Positions 8,164 through 17,116 of a stretch of 64,000 nt of DNA are shown one piece after another. The position numbers and the translations under genes were made by a program. Numbering within the stretch: the first letter of the stretch is position 1; each line of letters opens with the position of its first letter. The DNA lies in NCBI GenBank assembly GCA_902491395.1, contig CABUHO010000006.1, positions 1 through 64,000 on the forward strand, read 5' to 3'. Source of the stretch: an uncultured Collinsella sp. (GTDB lineage: Bacteria > Actinomycetota > Coriobacteriia > Coriobacteriales > Coriobacteriaceae). Under the pieces are notes generated by a model. That model searched no databases. It had not been told where the DNA came from and was given only the letters and a program-made list of their open reading frames with translations.

Positions 8164-8922
8164 CTACATCAGCCCGCTGAGCGCAATGTCAACGGCCTCG
8201 TTGAGGTCGTCGGTAATGTGTACCAGATCCGGATCGAGCGGACTGATCATGCCGGCGTCCATCACCGGACCGTTGAGCCAGTCGAACAGGCCCTGCCAGT
8301 ACTCGCTGCCCACCAGCACGAGCGGCATGCGCTTGACCTTGTGCGTCTGCACCAGCGTGAGCACCTCGAACATCTCGTCGAGCGTACCAAAGCCACCGGG
8401 AAACACGATAGCGCCCGAGCTGTATTTGACGAACATGGTCTTGCGCACAAAGAAGTAACGGAAGTCCATGCCAAGGTTCACATATTTGTTGAGCCCCTGC
8501 TCGTGCGGCAATTCAATGCCTAGGCCAACTGACTTGCCGTTGACACTCGCCGCTCCCCTGTTGGCCGCTTCCATGATGCCGGGGCCGCCACCGGTGATGA
8601 CCGCCACGCCACGTTGCGCGATCTTGCGCCCGACGGTACGCGCCGCCTTGTAGAGCGGATCGGTCTTGGGCGTGCGGGCACTGCCGAAGATGGTCACTGC
8701 AGGACCAAGCTCGGCAAGTGCGCCAAAACCATCAACGAACTCTGCCTGAATGCGCAGCACGCGCCAGGGGTCGGTGTGCAACCAGTCGGTCGAGTCCTCG
8801 GGCGCCAGCAGGTTGGCGTAGGTGTTGTCCTTGGGAATCATGGGGCCGCGCATGACCACGGGGCCGCGGCGGTACGTCTCGTCGTAGGCAGGCTCGCCCT
8901 CGACGTTCTCATTCTTAATCAT
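8164..8922 (-). CDS. LOG family / TIGR00730 Rossmann-fold protein
   Basis: 252-residue protein of the group once called lysine decarboxylase-like and now linked to cytokinin-type nucleoside 5'-monophosphate phosphoribohydrolases. The two signatures are present: GGGPGIMEAANRGA and PGGFGTLDE, the latter carrying the catalytic glutamate and the nucleotide-binding glycines. The ATG at 8922 follows AGGAGT; a longer frame upstream runs into the preceding terminator. Its role in bacteria is unclear, with nucleotide salvage the usual guess. It is monocistronic here. Confidence 0.85.
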   Translation of the reverse strand: MIKNENVEGEPAYDETYRRGPVVMRGPMIPKDNTYANLLAPEDSTDWLHTDPWRVLRIQAEFVDGFGALAELGPAVTIFGSARTPKTDPLYKAARTVGRKIAQRGVAVITGGGPGIMEAANRGAASVNGKSVGLGIELPHEQGLNKYVNLGMDFRYFFVRKTMFVKYSSGAIVFPGGFGTLDEMFEVLTLVQTHKVKRMPLVLVGSEYWQGLFDWLNGPVMDAGMISPLDPDLVHITDDLNEAVDIALSGLM

Positions 8923-8935
8923 GGGTACTCCTATC

Positions 8936-8986
8936 GAGAAAAAGAAAAGCGGGCGGGGTCGACGCCATGCGTCAAACACCCGCCCG
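8936..8986 (-). terminator. terminator downstream of tgt
   Basis: Outer 8-bp stem (8950-8957 with 8979-8986), inner GACGC/GCGTC stem, then a U-rich run on the minus strand (CTTTTCTTTTT). It ends about 10 nt before the ribosome-binding site of the LOG-family gene. Confidence 0.8.
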
Positions 8987-9134
8987 AACATCAACTATTC
9001 GGTATGGTACCCACGATGCATCAAGCACTTGCAAGCTATCGGTCAGCGGTCGCGCAACCGGTGTCAGCGAATGTGACGACCGGCTGGCGCTCGACCATTG
9101 CCGTGCCCACGCTCTGCAAGCGTGTCTGTCGCTC

Positions 9135-10274
<1,140 letters not shown>

Positions 10275-10362
10275 AAACTGGGACTCCTTGGTTGCGGTTC
10301 ATACGCAGACCATTATACGGGCAACCAACGAGGAGCACCGACTCGACAGAAACTGACGCAAG

Positions 10363-10522
10363 GTAGTCATTGGGGACGTTCTTAAACGACCAGTCGTTAG
10401 GGACAGTCTTCAGGGTCATCTGACAAAGGAGTGTCCCCATCTGCCGGCATTTAGGGACTGTCCCCAAGTGCCGCAAGAGTGTCCCTTTTGACTAGTCATT
10501 TAAGAACGTCCCCAATGACTAC
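10363..10522. repeat. cluster of nested REP-like palindromes
   Basis: Outer arms of 33 nt (10363-10395 with 10490-10522, two mismatches) read GTAGTCATTGGGGACGTTC outward. Inside are GGGACAGTC/GACTGTCCC and a GGCA...TGCC hairpin with a GGGACTGTCCC core. No coding potential is evident. It resembles REP arrays spread by IS200-like (RAYT) transposases, but no such transposase is in the window. Confidence 0.65.
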
Positions 10523-10550
10523 TAGGGCAACGCCGATGACTTCTAGCAAA

Positions 10551-10720
10551 ATGACGCCGCAGGTTGAGCATAAGTCAGCGAGCGGGTCGCATTTGAGACA
10601 AGGTGACGTGAAACGAAAGGGCGCTGACCTTCTGGTCGCGCCCTTGAAGTTGAACGTCAGATTGTCCAAATGCGGCCCGCGCAGCGTCGAGCCGTTACGC
10701 GGTTCGTAGAACCGCGTAAC
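10551..10720. repeat. covarying structured element, copy 1
   Basis: Terminal 11-bp hairpin (10694-10704 with 10710-10720) begins 2 nt after the SDR stop codon. Next is a long stem: P2 10582-10595 with 10667-10680, P3 597-601 with 662-666, P4 604-609 with 654-659, and an apical 12-bp stem 617-629 with 634-645. It is almost identical to copy 2 (about one change over the core ~160 nt) and differs from copy 3 mainly by compensatory changes. It may be an RNA structure in the 3'UTR or a mobile palindromic element; the function is unknown. Confidence 0.8.
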
Positions 10721-10722
10721 CA

Positions 10723-11523
10723 TTACGGACGCTGGCCCATGCCACCCTCGAGGGTGACGGTCTCGCCGTTCATGTACTTAAAGTCGGGACCGCAGAGCTG
10801 AACGACCACGCGGCCGATTTCCTTCTCGACGTCGCCGTAGTGGCCCGCCGGCGGCATGTGGACGTTGGCCTTGAACGCCTCGGGATAGGCATCCTGGAAG
10901 TTCTCGAGCGCGGCGGTCCAGGCAAGCGGGCACACGATGTTGACGTTGATGCCGTCGGGGCCCCACTCGTTGGCAGCGACGCGGGTCAGGCCACGGATGC
11001 CCTCCTTGGCAGCGGCGTAGCTGCACTGGCCATAGTTGCCAAACAGGCCGGCGCCCGAAGCAAAGTTGACCACGGAGCCCTTGGTCTCCTTCAGGTGCGG
11101 ATAGGCCTTCTGCATGTACAGATAGGTGGCATACAGGCCGGAGTAAATGGCCAGGTTAAACTGGTCCATGGTGTGATCGGCGATGGTCACGCCCGAGGCG
11201 CTGGCCTGAGCGTTGTTGACGACGGCGTCGATGCGACCGAATTCCTCAATCGCTTTGTCGATAACGTTCTGGACGACGGCCTCGTTGTCCTGACCGGCCG
11301 AGACATCGGCCTGAACGGGCAGAACCTTGACGCCGTACTCAGCCTCGAGAGACTCCTTGGCAGCCTCGAGCTTGGCGACGTTGCGGCCGGTGATAACGAG
11401 GTTCGCGCCCTCCTTGGCAAAAGCGATATCGATGCCGTAGCCGATGGAGCCAGCGGAGCCGTCCTTAAGCGTGGCCTTGCCGCCGCCGGTGATGATCACG
11501 GTCTTACCAGTGAAAAGTCCCAT
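10723..11523 (-). CDS. short-chain dehydrogenase/reductase (SDR)
   Basis: 266-residue classical SDR that oxidises or reduces a carbonyl/alcohol with NAD(P)(H). Cofactor region TGGG... is followed by an unusual 12-residue insertion before GSIGYGI, replacing the normal TGxxxGIG. The NNAQAS motif (for NNAG) and the catalytic YAAAK with an upstream serine (NFASGAG) are intact. I chose the ATG at 11523, preceded by AAAGGA; an upstream ATG would add a non-family extension. The substrate is unknown; gut actinobacteria carry SDRs for steroids and bile acids, but nothing here decides that. Confidence 0.85.
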   Translation of the reverse strand: MGLFTGKTVIITGGGKATLKDGSAGSIGYGIDIAFAKEGANLVITGRNVAKLEAAKESLEAEYGVKVLPVQADVSAGQDNEAVVQNVIDKAIEEFGRIDAVVNNAQASASGVTIADHTMDQFNLAIYSGLYATYLYMQKAYPHLKETKGSVVNFASGAGLFGNYGQCSYAAAKEGIRGLTRVAANEWGPDGINVNIVCPLAWTAALENFQDAYPEAFKANVHMPPAGHYGDVEKEIGRVVVQLCGPDFKYMNGETVTLEGGMGQRP

Positions 11524-11818
11524 ACAAAGTCCTTTCAAAATCGCGACGGGCGAACCCGCCGGCTGCGCGCATCCAAATAAACGCGCCAAAAGCTGAGATG
11601 CAACTTTAGCGTGTTCAAGTGAAAAGAAAAGGCTTCGGCAGGCGAACGGCATAACGTCTTTCGGCGAAGGGAATGTCAAGTACAAACTGGATAAAGCGGC
11701 CGAAGTTTTGTTGTCGAAACGAGTCATCGAACACGTTTTGAAACTTTGCTGCGGGGCGCGGGATGTCGGCGCGAGACTTTATCATAGGGTGACAAACAAC
11801 GATGAGGAGCACATGCCT

Positions 11819-13582
11819 ATGACAGACGAGCTGGACCCCCAGACTCAACAGCATATTGATGATTCCACAGACGCCACCGCAGATACTGACGCTGTGACCT
11901 GCAATGATACCGACGTCGACGACGCTACTCTGGACGAAAGCGCTGCGGCGGAAACCCCCGCCGCAGAAGACGGCGACGAGCAAAACGACGATACGCCCGC
12001 TCAGGACGACGTCCCTGTACAGGATGCCGCTCCCCAAGCCGCGGGCCCCATCGAGGTGTCCTCGGAAGAAGAACTCGACGCTGTGATGGACTCCATGATG
12101 GATGCCGTCAAAGCGATGAAGGACGCCGTTGCCGACGCCGATGTCGACGCCGAAGAAGAGGAGGCCGCCGAGGCCGCCTCGACGTTTGTGCCCGGCGAGA
12201 CCCCGGTTGCCGACCAGGGCAGTACCATGCCCTCGTTTTTGCAGCTCGAGCATCCTACGATCGGCGCCGACGCGGTCGACCCGCATACGGCAGGCTTTTC
12301 CGTGATTGAGGGCGGCACCGGCAACATCGCCGCGCCGCAGACCGCCGATGCGGATACCGCCGACGCCGCTCGCCAGACCTCCCCGCACACCCCCGCCGCA
12401 AGCCGCGACTTGGGGACCGCCGTCTCGAACACGGCTAACGCCGTGGGCACGTTTATCGCCCAGGGCGCATCGGCCATGCGCGAGATGAACGCCGCCAAGA
12501 AGGCGCTCGCCGATGCCCGCGCACATCTGGCTGAGCTTGAGCAGCGCATTGCAGACCAGGCCGAGGAGCTCGAAACGCGTCAGGACATCGCAGGCCGCTA
12601 CGACCAGATCGTCTCCGACCAGCGCCAAGCCATCGCCACGGCACAAAAGACCGCAGCGGCCGCCGAAATCGACCGCAACGCCCACGCCGCCAAAGCGACG
12701 AATCTCAAGAGCCAGCTCGAACAAATGAAGGCAGAAGACGATGCGGCTGAGCTCCGTCTGAAGGCCGCGCTCGACGCCGTGGAGGCCCGCGAGGCAAGCT
12801 CGCGCGAGACCGGCAATCGTCTCGTTCGCCGCCTTGAGGACTCCAAGCGAATCCGCGACAAGGTCCAAGCCGAGCGAGACGCCGGCATTGCCGCCGCACA
12901 GCAAACCGTCGACGCCACGCGCGCCCAGCTCGAGACGCTGCGCCGCGAGTACGCCGAGCTGCAGCGCAATCCTTCGGCAAATCCCGCCAACTATACGGTG
13001 CGCACCAGCGAGCTTTCGATGCAGATCTCCGACACGGCCGATGCCCTGCGCAAAGCCGAAGAAGACGTCCCGCGCATCAGCGCCGACCTTGAGCATTCGC
13101 TCGCCGCCGCCGAGCAAGCCGTCGAGCAGGCGCAGGCCCCCATCGCCGACGCCAAGCGCGCCCACCAGGCCGTGACAACCGAAGCAGATGCCGCGCGCGA
13201 CGAGCTGCAGTCCGCAAAAACTGCCGCCGCGACACGCCAGCGCGAACTGCGCGAGAAGGTCGCTGCCGAGGACAAGGCGCGCCGCGAGCAAGAGCAGGCT
13301 ATCGCCAACGCCCAGGCAGACGCCGCACATGCGCAGTCGATTATCGAGCAGGCGACCGAGGTACACGACCACCCCGAAATCACCGAATCGCTCGCCGGCT
13401 CGTTGGCCCGCGATAAAGCCGAGCACGCCGAAACCGAGCGCGAAGTCGCCCAGCTTGAAGCCGCCGAGGACGACGTGCGCGAGCGCACCCGCGACTCACG
13501 CATCAAATTCACCGGCGCCATCGTCTGCATCATCGCCGTGGTCCTAGTGGTCATCGCAATCTGGCTGTTCACGAGCAAGTAA
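11819..13582 (+). CDS. tail-anchored coiled-coil membrane protein, function unknown
   Basis: I do not recognise this 587-residue protein. Residues ~1-190 are acidic, Ala/Asp/Glu/Thr-rich and probably disordered. Residues ~220-555 are a nearly unbroken coiled coil rich in Ala, Gln, Glu and Arg. One hydrophobic helix at ~566-584 followed by a short FTSK tail ends the protein. No signal peptide is seen, so the coiled coil should lie in the cytoplasm. The ATG at 11819 has AGGAG 8 nt upstream; an ATG six bases earlier is too close to that site. Monocistronic, ending at a hairpin with a U-tract. A cell-envelope or division scaffold is possible but unproven. Confidence 0.8.
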   Translation: MTDELDPQTQQHIDDSTDATADTDAVTCNDTDVDDATLDESAAAETPAAEDGDEQNDDTPAQDDVPVQDAAPQAAGPIEVSSEEELDAVMDSMMDAVKAMKDAVADADVDAEEEEAAEAASTFVPGETPVADQGSTMPSFLQLEHPTIGADAVDPHTAGFSVIEGGTGNIAAPQTADADTADAARQTSPHTPAASRDLGTAVSNTANAVGTFIAQGASAMREMNAAKKALADARAHLAELEQRIADQAEELETRQDIAGRYDQIVSDQRQAIATAQKTAAAAEIDRNAHAAKATNLKSQLEQMKAEDDAAELRLKAALDAVEAREASSRETGNRLVRRLEDSKRIRDKVQAERDAGIAAAQQTVDATRAQLETLRREYAELQRNPSANPANYTVRTSELSMQISDTADALRKAEEDVPRISADLEHSLAAAEQAVEQAQAPIADAKRAHQAVTTEADAARDELQSAKTAAATRQRELREKVAAEDKARREQEQAIANAQADAAHAQSIIEQATEVHDHPEITESLAGSLARDKAEHAETEREVAQLEAAEDDVRERTRDSRIKFTGAIVCIIAVVLVVIAIWLFTSK

Positions 13583-13608
13583 GCCAGACATCAAATACGC
13601 CCCAACGC

Positions 13609-13675
13609 AGTTGCGGTGAGATAGTTCCTATCTAGCCCTCAAAAAGGCCAATCCAAGAACTATCTCACCGCAACT
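13609..13675 (+). terminator. TTGCGGTG-family hairpin, terminator of the coiled-coil gene
   Basis: Perfect 19-bp arms (13609-13627 with 13657-13675) followed by CTTTTTA on the plus strand, 26 nt after the stop. Compared with 7362, the stem bases differ but pairing is kept. Confidence 0.8.
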
Positions 13676-13680
13676 TTTTA

Positions 13681-13792
13681 GTAGTCATTGGGGACGTTCT
13701 TAAATGACTAGTCAAACAAGAACGTCCCCAACGACTAGTCATTTAAGAACGTCCCCAACGACTAGTCATTTAAGAACGTCCCCAACGACTAC
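13681..13792. repeat. REP-like array with 27-bp tandem units
   Basis: One unit (13681-13713) faces about three units in the opposite orientation. The 27-bp unit contains GGGGACGTTC and GACTAGTC and repeats without spacers. It is the same unit as the outer arms at 10363-10522. Both arrays lie next to a copy of the covarying element. Confidence 0.75.
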
Positions 13793-13808
13793 CCACCTTT
13801 GGAGCGAG

Positions 13809-13978
13809 ATGGCGCCATAGGTTGAGCATAAGTCAGCGAGCGGGTCGCATTTGAGGCAAGGTGACGTGAAACGAAAGGGCGCTGACCTTCTGGTCGCGCC
13901 CTTGAAGTTGAACGTCAGATTGTCCAAATGCGGCCCGCGCAGCGTCGAGCCGTTACGCGGTTCGTAGAACCGCGTAAC
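13809..13978. repeat. covarying structured element, copy 2
   Basis: Same 170-nt architecture as copy 1 and almost identical over the core; in the stem the one substitution changes a GACAA/TTGTC pair to a G-T wobble. The terminal hairpin (13952-13978) starts 3 nt after the lysS stop codon. With the hairpin at 13609 and the array at 13681 it fills the 399-nt gap between genes. Confidence 0.8.
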
Positions 13979-13981
13979 TAG

Positions 13982-15946
13982 TTAGTACATCTTTGCGCCG
14001 GCGGGGATGGAGGCGTCGAGCTGGATCAGGTTGAGGCGCTCCTCGCCCTCCTCCTCGTGGACAGCGCTGATCAGCATGCCGCAGCTGGGAATACCCATCA
14101 TCTTGCGCGGAGGCAGGTTGGTGATGGCGAGCAAGGTCTTGCCGACCAGGTCCTCGGGCTCGTAATAAGCGTGAATACCGGAGAGGATGGTGCGGTCGGT
14201 ACCGGTACCGTCGTCGAGCGTAAAGTTCAGCAGCTTCTTGGACTTCTTGACGGCCTCGCATGCCTTGACCTTCACAGCGCGGAAATCGCTCTTGGAGAAG
14301 GTATCGAAGTCGACGAACTCCTCGAACAGCGGCTCAACGGCGATCTTGGAGTAATCGAGCGTGGGCTTAAGCGACTCAACGAACGGGCTCGCGGCGTTGC
14401 CGGCCTCGGCAGCCTTGGCGGCAGCGGCACCGGACTGGAAACCCTTCTCGGGCTTCATGTGCGGGAACAGCAGCACGTCGCGGATGGAAGCCTGGTTGGT
14501 GAGCAGCATGACCACGCGGTCGATGCCGATGCCAATGCCGCCCGCGGGAGGCATACCGTACTCGAGGGCGCGCACGTAATCCTCGTCGTACTCCATGGCC
14601 TCGTCGTCGCCGCCAGCCTTCTCGGCCATCTGAGCGGCAAAGCGCTCGGCCTGGTCGACCGGGTCGTTGAGCTCGGAGAACGCGTTGGCGTACTCGTGGC
14701 CGGCGATAACCAGCTCAAAGCGGTGCGTCAGGCGCGGGTCGTCCTCAAAACGCTTGGCGAGCGGGCTGACCTCGATGGGGTAATCGCACACGAAGGTCGG
14801 GTTGACGATGGTGTCCTCGCCCAGCTCATCGTAAATCTCGGCGATGATCTTGCCGGCGGTCCACTCGGGCTTAATCTCCAGGCCCTTCTCGCGCGCGGCG
14901 GCAGCAAGCTCCTCGACCGGCGTGTCGATGGTGACCTGCTTGCCGAGCACGTCGGAGACGATGTCGGTCATGGGACGGCTGGCCCACTCACCAGAAAGGT
15001 CGATGGTCTGGCCCTGGTACTCGATGACCTCGGGGTTGCCGATGGCCTTGTTAGCCGCCTTAATGACGCCCTGGGCGAGCGCCTTCATGCCCTCGAGGTC
15101 GGAGAAGGCACGGTAGGCCTCCATCGTGGTGAACTCGGGGTTGTGGGTAAGGTCCATGCCCTCGTTACGGAAGATGCGGCCGATCTCGAAGACGCGCTCA
15201 AAACCGCCGACGATGCAGCGCTTGAGGTGCAGCTCGGTGGCAATACGCAGGTAGCACTCCTGATCGAGCGCGTTGAAGTGGGTAATGAACGGCTTAGCCG
15301 TGGCACCACCCTGGATGGTCTGCAGGATGGGGGTCTCGACCTCCATGTAGCCGTCGGACTCCATAAAGCGACGGAAGGTGGAGAGAATCTGCGAACGCTT
15401 ACGGAAGGTCTCGCGAACGTCGTCGTTGGCGATCAGGTCGACATAGCGCTGGCGATAGCGGGTCTCCTTGTCGGAAAGACCGTGGAACTTCTCGGGCAGC
15501 GGACGAACGGCCTTGGAAAGCAGGGTCGCGCTCTTAGGGGCAACGGAAAGCTGGCCGCGCTGGGTGCGCACAACCACGCCGGTCACGCCCAGGATGTCGC
15601 CCAGGTCGAGGGCCTTGAGCGTATTCCAGGCAGCCTCGTCCATGTCGTTGATGCGGCAGAACAGTTGAATCTCGGCAGTCGCATCGCGCACGACGATGAA
15701 CATGATCTTGCCCTGACCGCGCTTGGCGACCACACGGCCGGCGATCTTCACGACGTCCTCGGTGTCCTCGCCATCGGCAAGCTCGGCGTACTTAGCCTCG
15801 ATATCGGCAACGTAGTCCTCAAGCTCAGAGTGCTCGGGATAGGGGTTCTGGCCCGCCTCGAACAGGGCGGCGCGCTTGGCCAGGCGGGTAGCGCGCTCGT
15901 CGTTGAGCGTCGATGCCTGATCGGCGGCGTTCTGGTTCTCTGCCAT
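13982..15946 (-). CDS. lysS: lysyl-tRNA synthetase (class II) with C-terminal tRNA-binding domain
   Basis: Charges tRNA-Lys with lysine. 654 residues, against about 500 for ordinary bacterial LysRS. The OB-fold anticodon domain (~65-150), class II motif 2 (GRIFRNEGMD, ~256-265) and motif 3 (GGIGIGIDR, ~469-477) are complete. An alanine-rich linker (~505-525) leads to a 110-residue EMAPII/Trbp111-type domain (~546-654, DFRAVKVKACEAVKKSKKLL, IPSCGMLISA), normally seen on MetRS. The ATG follows GAGGAG. It sits downstream of greA, and a terminator-like hairpin lies between them. Confidence 0.95.
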   Translation of the reverse strand: MAENQNAADQASTLNDERATRLAKRAALFEAGQNPYPEHSELEDYVADIEAKYAELADGEDTEDVVKIAGRVVAKRGQGKIMFIVVRDATAEIQLFCRINDMDEAAWNTLKALDLGDILGVTGVVVRTQRGQLSVAPKSATLLSKAVRPLPEKFHGLSDKETRYRQRYVDLIANDDVRETFRKRSQILSTFRRFMESDGYMEVETPILQTIQGGATAKPFITHFNALDQECYLRIATELHLKRCIVGGFERVFEIGRIFRNEGMDLTHNPEFTTMEAYRAFSDLEGMKALAQGVIKAANKAIGNPEVIEYQGQTIDLSGEWASRPMTDIVSDVLGKQVTIDTPVEELAAAAREKGLEIKPEWTAGKIIAEIYDELGEDTIVNPTFVCDYPIEVSPLAKRFEDDPRLTHRFELVIAGHEYANAFSELNDPVDQAERFAAQMAEKAGGDDEAMEYDEDYVRALEYGMPPAGGIGIGIDRVVMLLTNQASIRDVLLFPHMKPEKGFQSGAAAAKAAEAGNAASPFVESLKPTLDYSKIAVEPLFEEFVDFDTFSKSDFRAVKVKACEAVKKSKKLLNFTLDDGTGTDRTILSGIHAYYEPEDLVGKTLLAITNLPPRKMMGIPSCGMLISAVHEEEGEERLNLIQLDASIPAGAKMY

Positions 15947-15964
15947 AAGTTAGCTCCTCAAACT

Positions 15965-15997
15965 AAAACGCTCCCCAGGATTCGGTCCCAGGGAGCG
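15965..15997 (-). terminator. terminator-like hairpin between greA and lysS
   Basis: CGCTCCC/GGGAGCG stem (969-975 with 991-997) with an inner GGA/TCC pair, followed by UUUU on the minus strand. It lies 18 nt before the lysS ATG, so it may end greA transcription or act as a partial terminator that lowers lysS expression. Confidence 0.6.
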
Positions 15998-16025
15998 AAA
16001 ACATACCTTTACGCGGGACCGTGGT

Positions 16026-16496
16026 CTAGCGTGCGATCTTGGCGATGGTGTAGACGCGAGTCTTGCCGGAAGGCGTAACGACCTCGACGGAGTCGCCCTC
16101 GCCGTGACCGATGATGGCGTGACCGACCGGAGACTCGTTGGAAATCTTGTGCTCGAGCGAGTTGGTCTCGGTGGTACCAACGAGCGTGACTTCCATGACC
16201 TCACCGTTGGGATCAATCAGCGAAACGGTGGAACCGATGGAGACGGTCAGGTCGCCCGTGGTGGCAGCAACCTGAGCGTTGGCGAGGATGGCCTGGATCT
16301 CGGCAATACGAGCGGCGTTCTGGGCCTGCTTGTCCTTAGCGGCGTCGTACTCGGAGTTCTCCGAAAGGTCGCCGAACGCGCGGGCTTCCTTGATGTCCTC
16401 GACGATCTCCTTGGCGTAATCGCCCTCACGCCAAGCGAGCTCCTCGACGAGCTTCTGGCGGCCCTCAGCGGTCAGTACGATCTGGCTTGCGTCCAT
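16026..16496 (-). CDS. greA: transcription elongation factor GreA
   Basis: Rescues backtracked RNA polymerase by stimulating cleavage of the nascent RNA. 156 residues, the normal GreA length. The N-terminal coiled coil carries the acidic tip region (GDLSENSEYDAAK), and the C-terminal domain ends with GHGEGDSVEV and VYTIAKI. I chose the ATG at 16496, which follows GGGGAGA; an upstream in-frame ATG is unsupported. It lies upstream of lysS, a common actinobacterial and firmicute arrangement. Confidence 0.95.
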   Translation of the reverse strand: MDASQIVLTAEGRQKLVEELAWREGDYAKEIVEDIKEARAFGDLSENSEYDAAKDKQAQNAARIAEIQAILANAQVAATTGDLTVSIGSTVSLIDPNGEVMEVTLVGTTETNSLEHKISNESPVGHAIIGHGEGDSVEVVTPSGKTRVYTIAKIAR

Positions 16497-16544
16497 ACGG
16501 ATATCTCCCCAACTCTGATCAAACAATCAACTGTCAACAAAACG

Positions 16545-16577
16545 AAAAAGACCGGCTAGCCTGCGGGCAAGCCGGTC
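16545..16577 (-). terminator. terminator of tatA
   Basis: GACCGGCT/AGCCGGTC stem (550-557 with 570-577), 12-nt loop, then UUUUU on the minus strand, about 25 nt after the tatA stop. Confidence 0.85.
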
Positions 16578-16602
16578 AGGTGCTCACCCCAAAGGGATGG
16601 GA

Positions 16603-16878
16603 CTACTCTGCGTCCGCGTCGCTGTCCTCTGCCTGCTTCTTCTTGGCAGCAGCGAGCTTGGCCTCGAGCTCAGCGATCTCCTTGTCCTCCTCGGACTGCT
16701 CGACCACGACCTCCTCGGCCTGCTTGGTCTCGGCCTTATCGTCGCCCTCCATGCCCTCACGGATATTCTTGACGGTAGAGCCGAGGGACTTGCCGAGCTT
16801 CGGCAGGTTCTTGGGCCCGAAGATGATCAGGACAACGACGAGAATAATGATGAGCTCAGGAGCCCTCAGTCCAAACAT
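16603..16878 (-). CDS. tatA: Sec-independent translocase component TatA/TatE
   Basis: 91-residue pore-forming subunit of the twin-arginine exporter, which moves folded proteins across the membrane. It has the short N-terminal helix (LRAPELIIILVVVLIIFG), the FGPKNLPKLGKSLG hinge and amphipathic helix, and a charged Glu/Lys-rich tail. The ATG at 16878 follows GGAGGT. tatC is not in the window. PstS (2917) carries a twin-arginine leader and is a candidate client. The gene is flanked by its own terminator and by tRNA-Pro. Confidence 0.93.
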   Translation of the reverse strand: MFGLRAPELIIILVVVLIIFGPKNLPKLGKSLGSTVKNIREGMEGDDKAETKQAEEVVVEQSEEDKEIAELEAKLAAAKKKQAEDSDADAE

Positions 16879-16951
16879 GTAGACCTCCACAATACAGCGA
16901 GACAAGCTCGAATGAGTATACCGCGGGTATCGCGGTATCACAACAATAGCT

Positions 16952-16979
16952 AAAAAAAGGGACCGCAAGAAGCGGTCCC
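16952..16979 (-). terminator. terminator of tRNA-Pro
   Basis: GGGACCGC/GCGGTCCC stem with a 5-nt loop, followed by seven U residues on the minus strand, 11 nt after the tRNA 3' end. Confidence 0.92.
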
Positions 16980-16990
16980 TCCTCATGCTC

Positions 16991-17067
16991 TGGTCGGGTT
17001 GACTGGATTTGAACCAGCGACCCCTGCGTCCCGAACGCAGTGCTCTACCAAACTGAGCCACAACCCG
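16991..17067 (-). tRNA. tRNA-Pro (anticodon CGG)
   Basis: 77 nt including an encoded CCA. Acceptor stem CGGGTTG/CAACCCG, D-arm with TTTGGTAGAG, 5-bp anticodon stem CTGCG/CGCAG around loop TTCGGGA (anticodon CGG, reading CCG) and T-arm GGTTCAAATCC. A TATAGT -10-like box lies about 10 nt upstream (complement of 17077-17082). Confidence 0.95.
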
Positions 17068-17116
17068 TTAGCTCGACTATAGTAACAAAGTTTTCCGTCG
17101 TGTGCTAGAGAAATTT

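Noticed and set aside
10496..10723. 75-residue cysteine-containing frame across element copy 1
   Set aside because: The same frame is interrupted by a stop in copy 3, whereas the helices are preserved, so the constraint is structural and not coding.
11615..13426. 603-residue minus-strand frame opposite the coiled-coil gene
   Set aside because: No ribosome-binding site, Gly/Leu/Val-rich composition typical of antisense to Ala/Glu-rich coding, and the plus-strand gene has a good start and terminator.
13715..13792. 27-bp direct repeats resembling a CRISPR array
   Set aside because: Units are adjacent without unique spacers, one unit is inverted and no cas gene is present.
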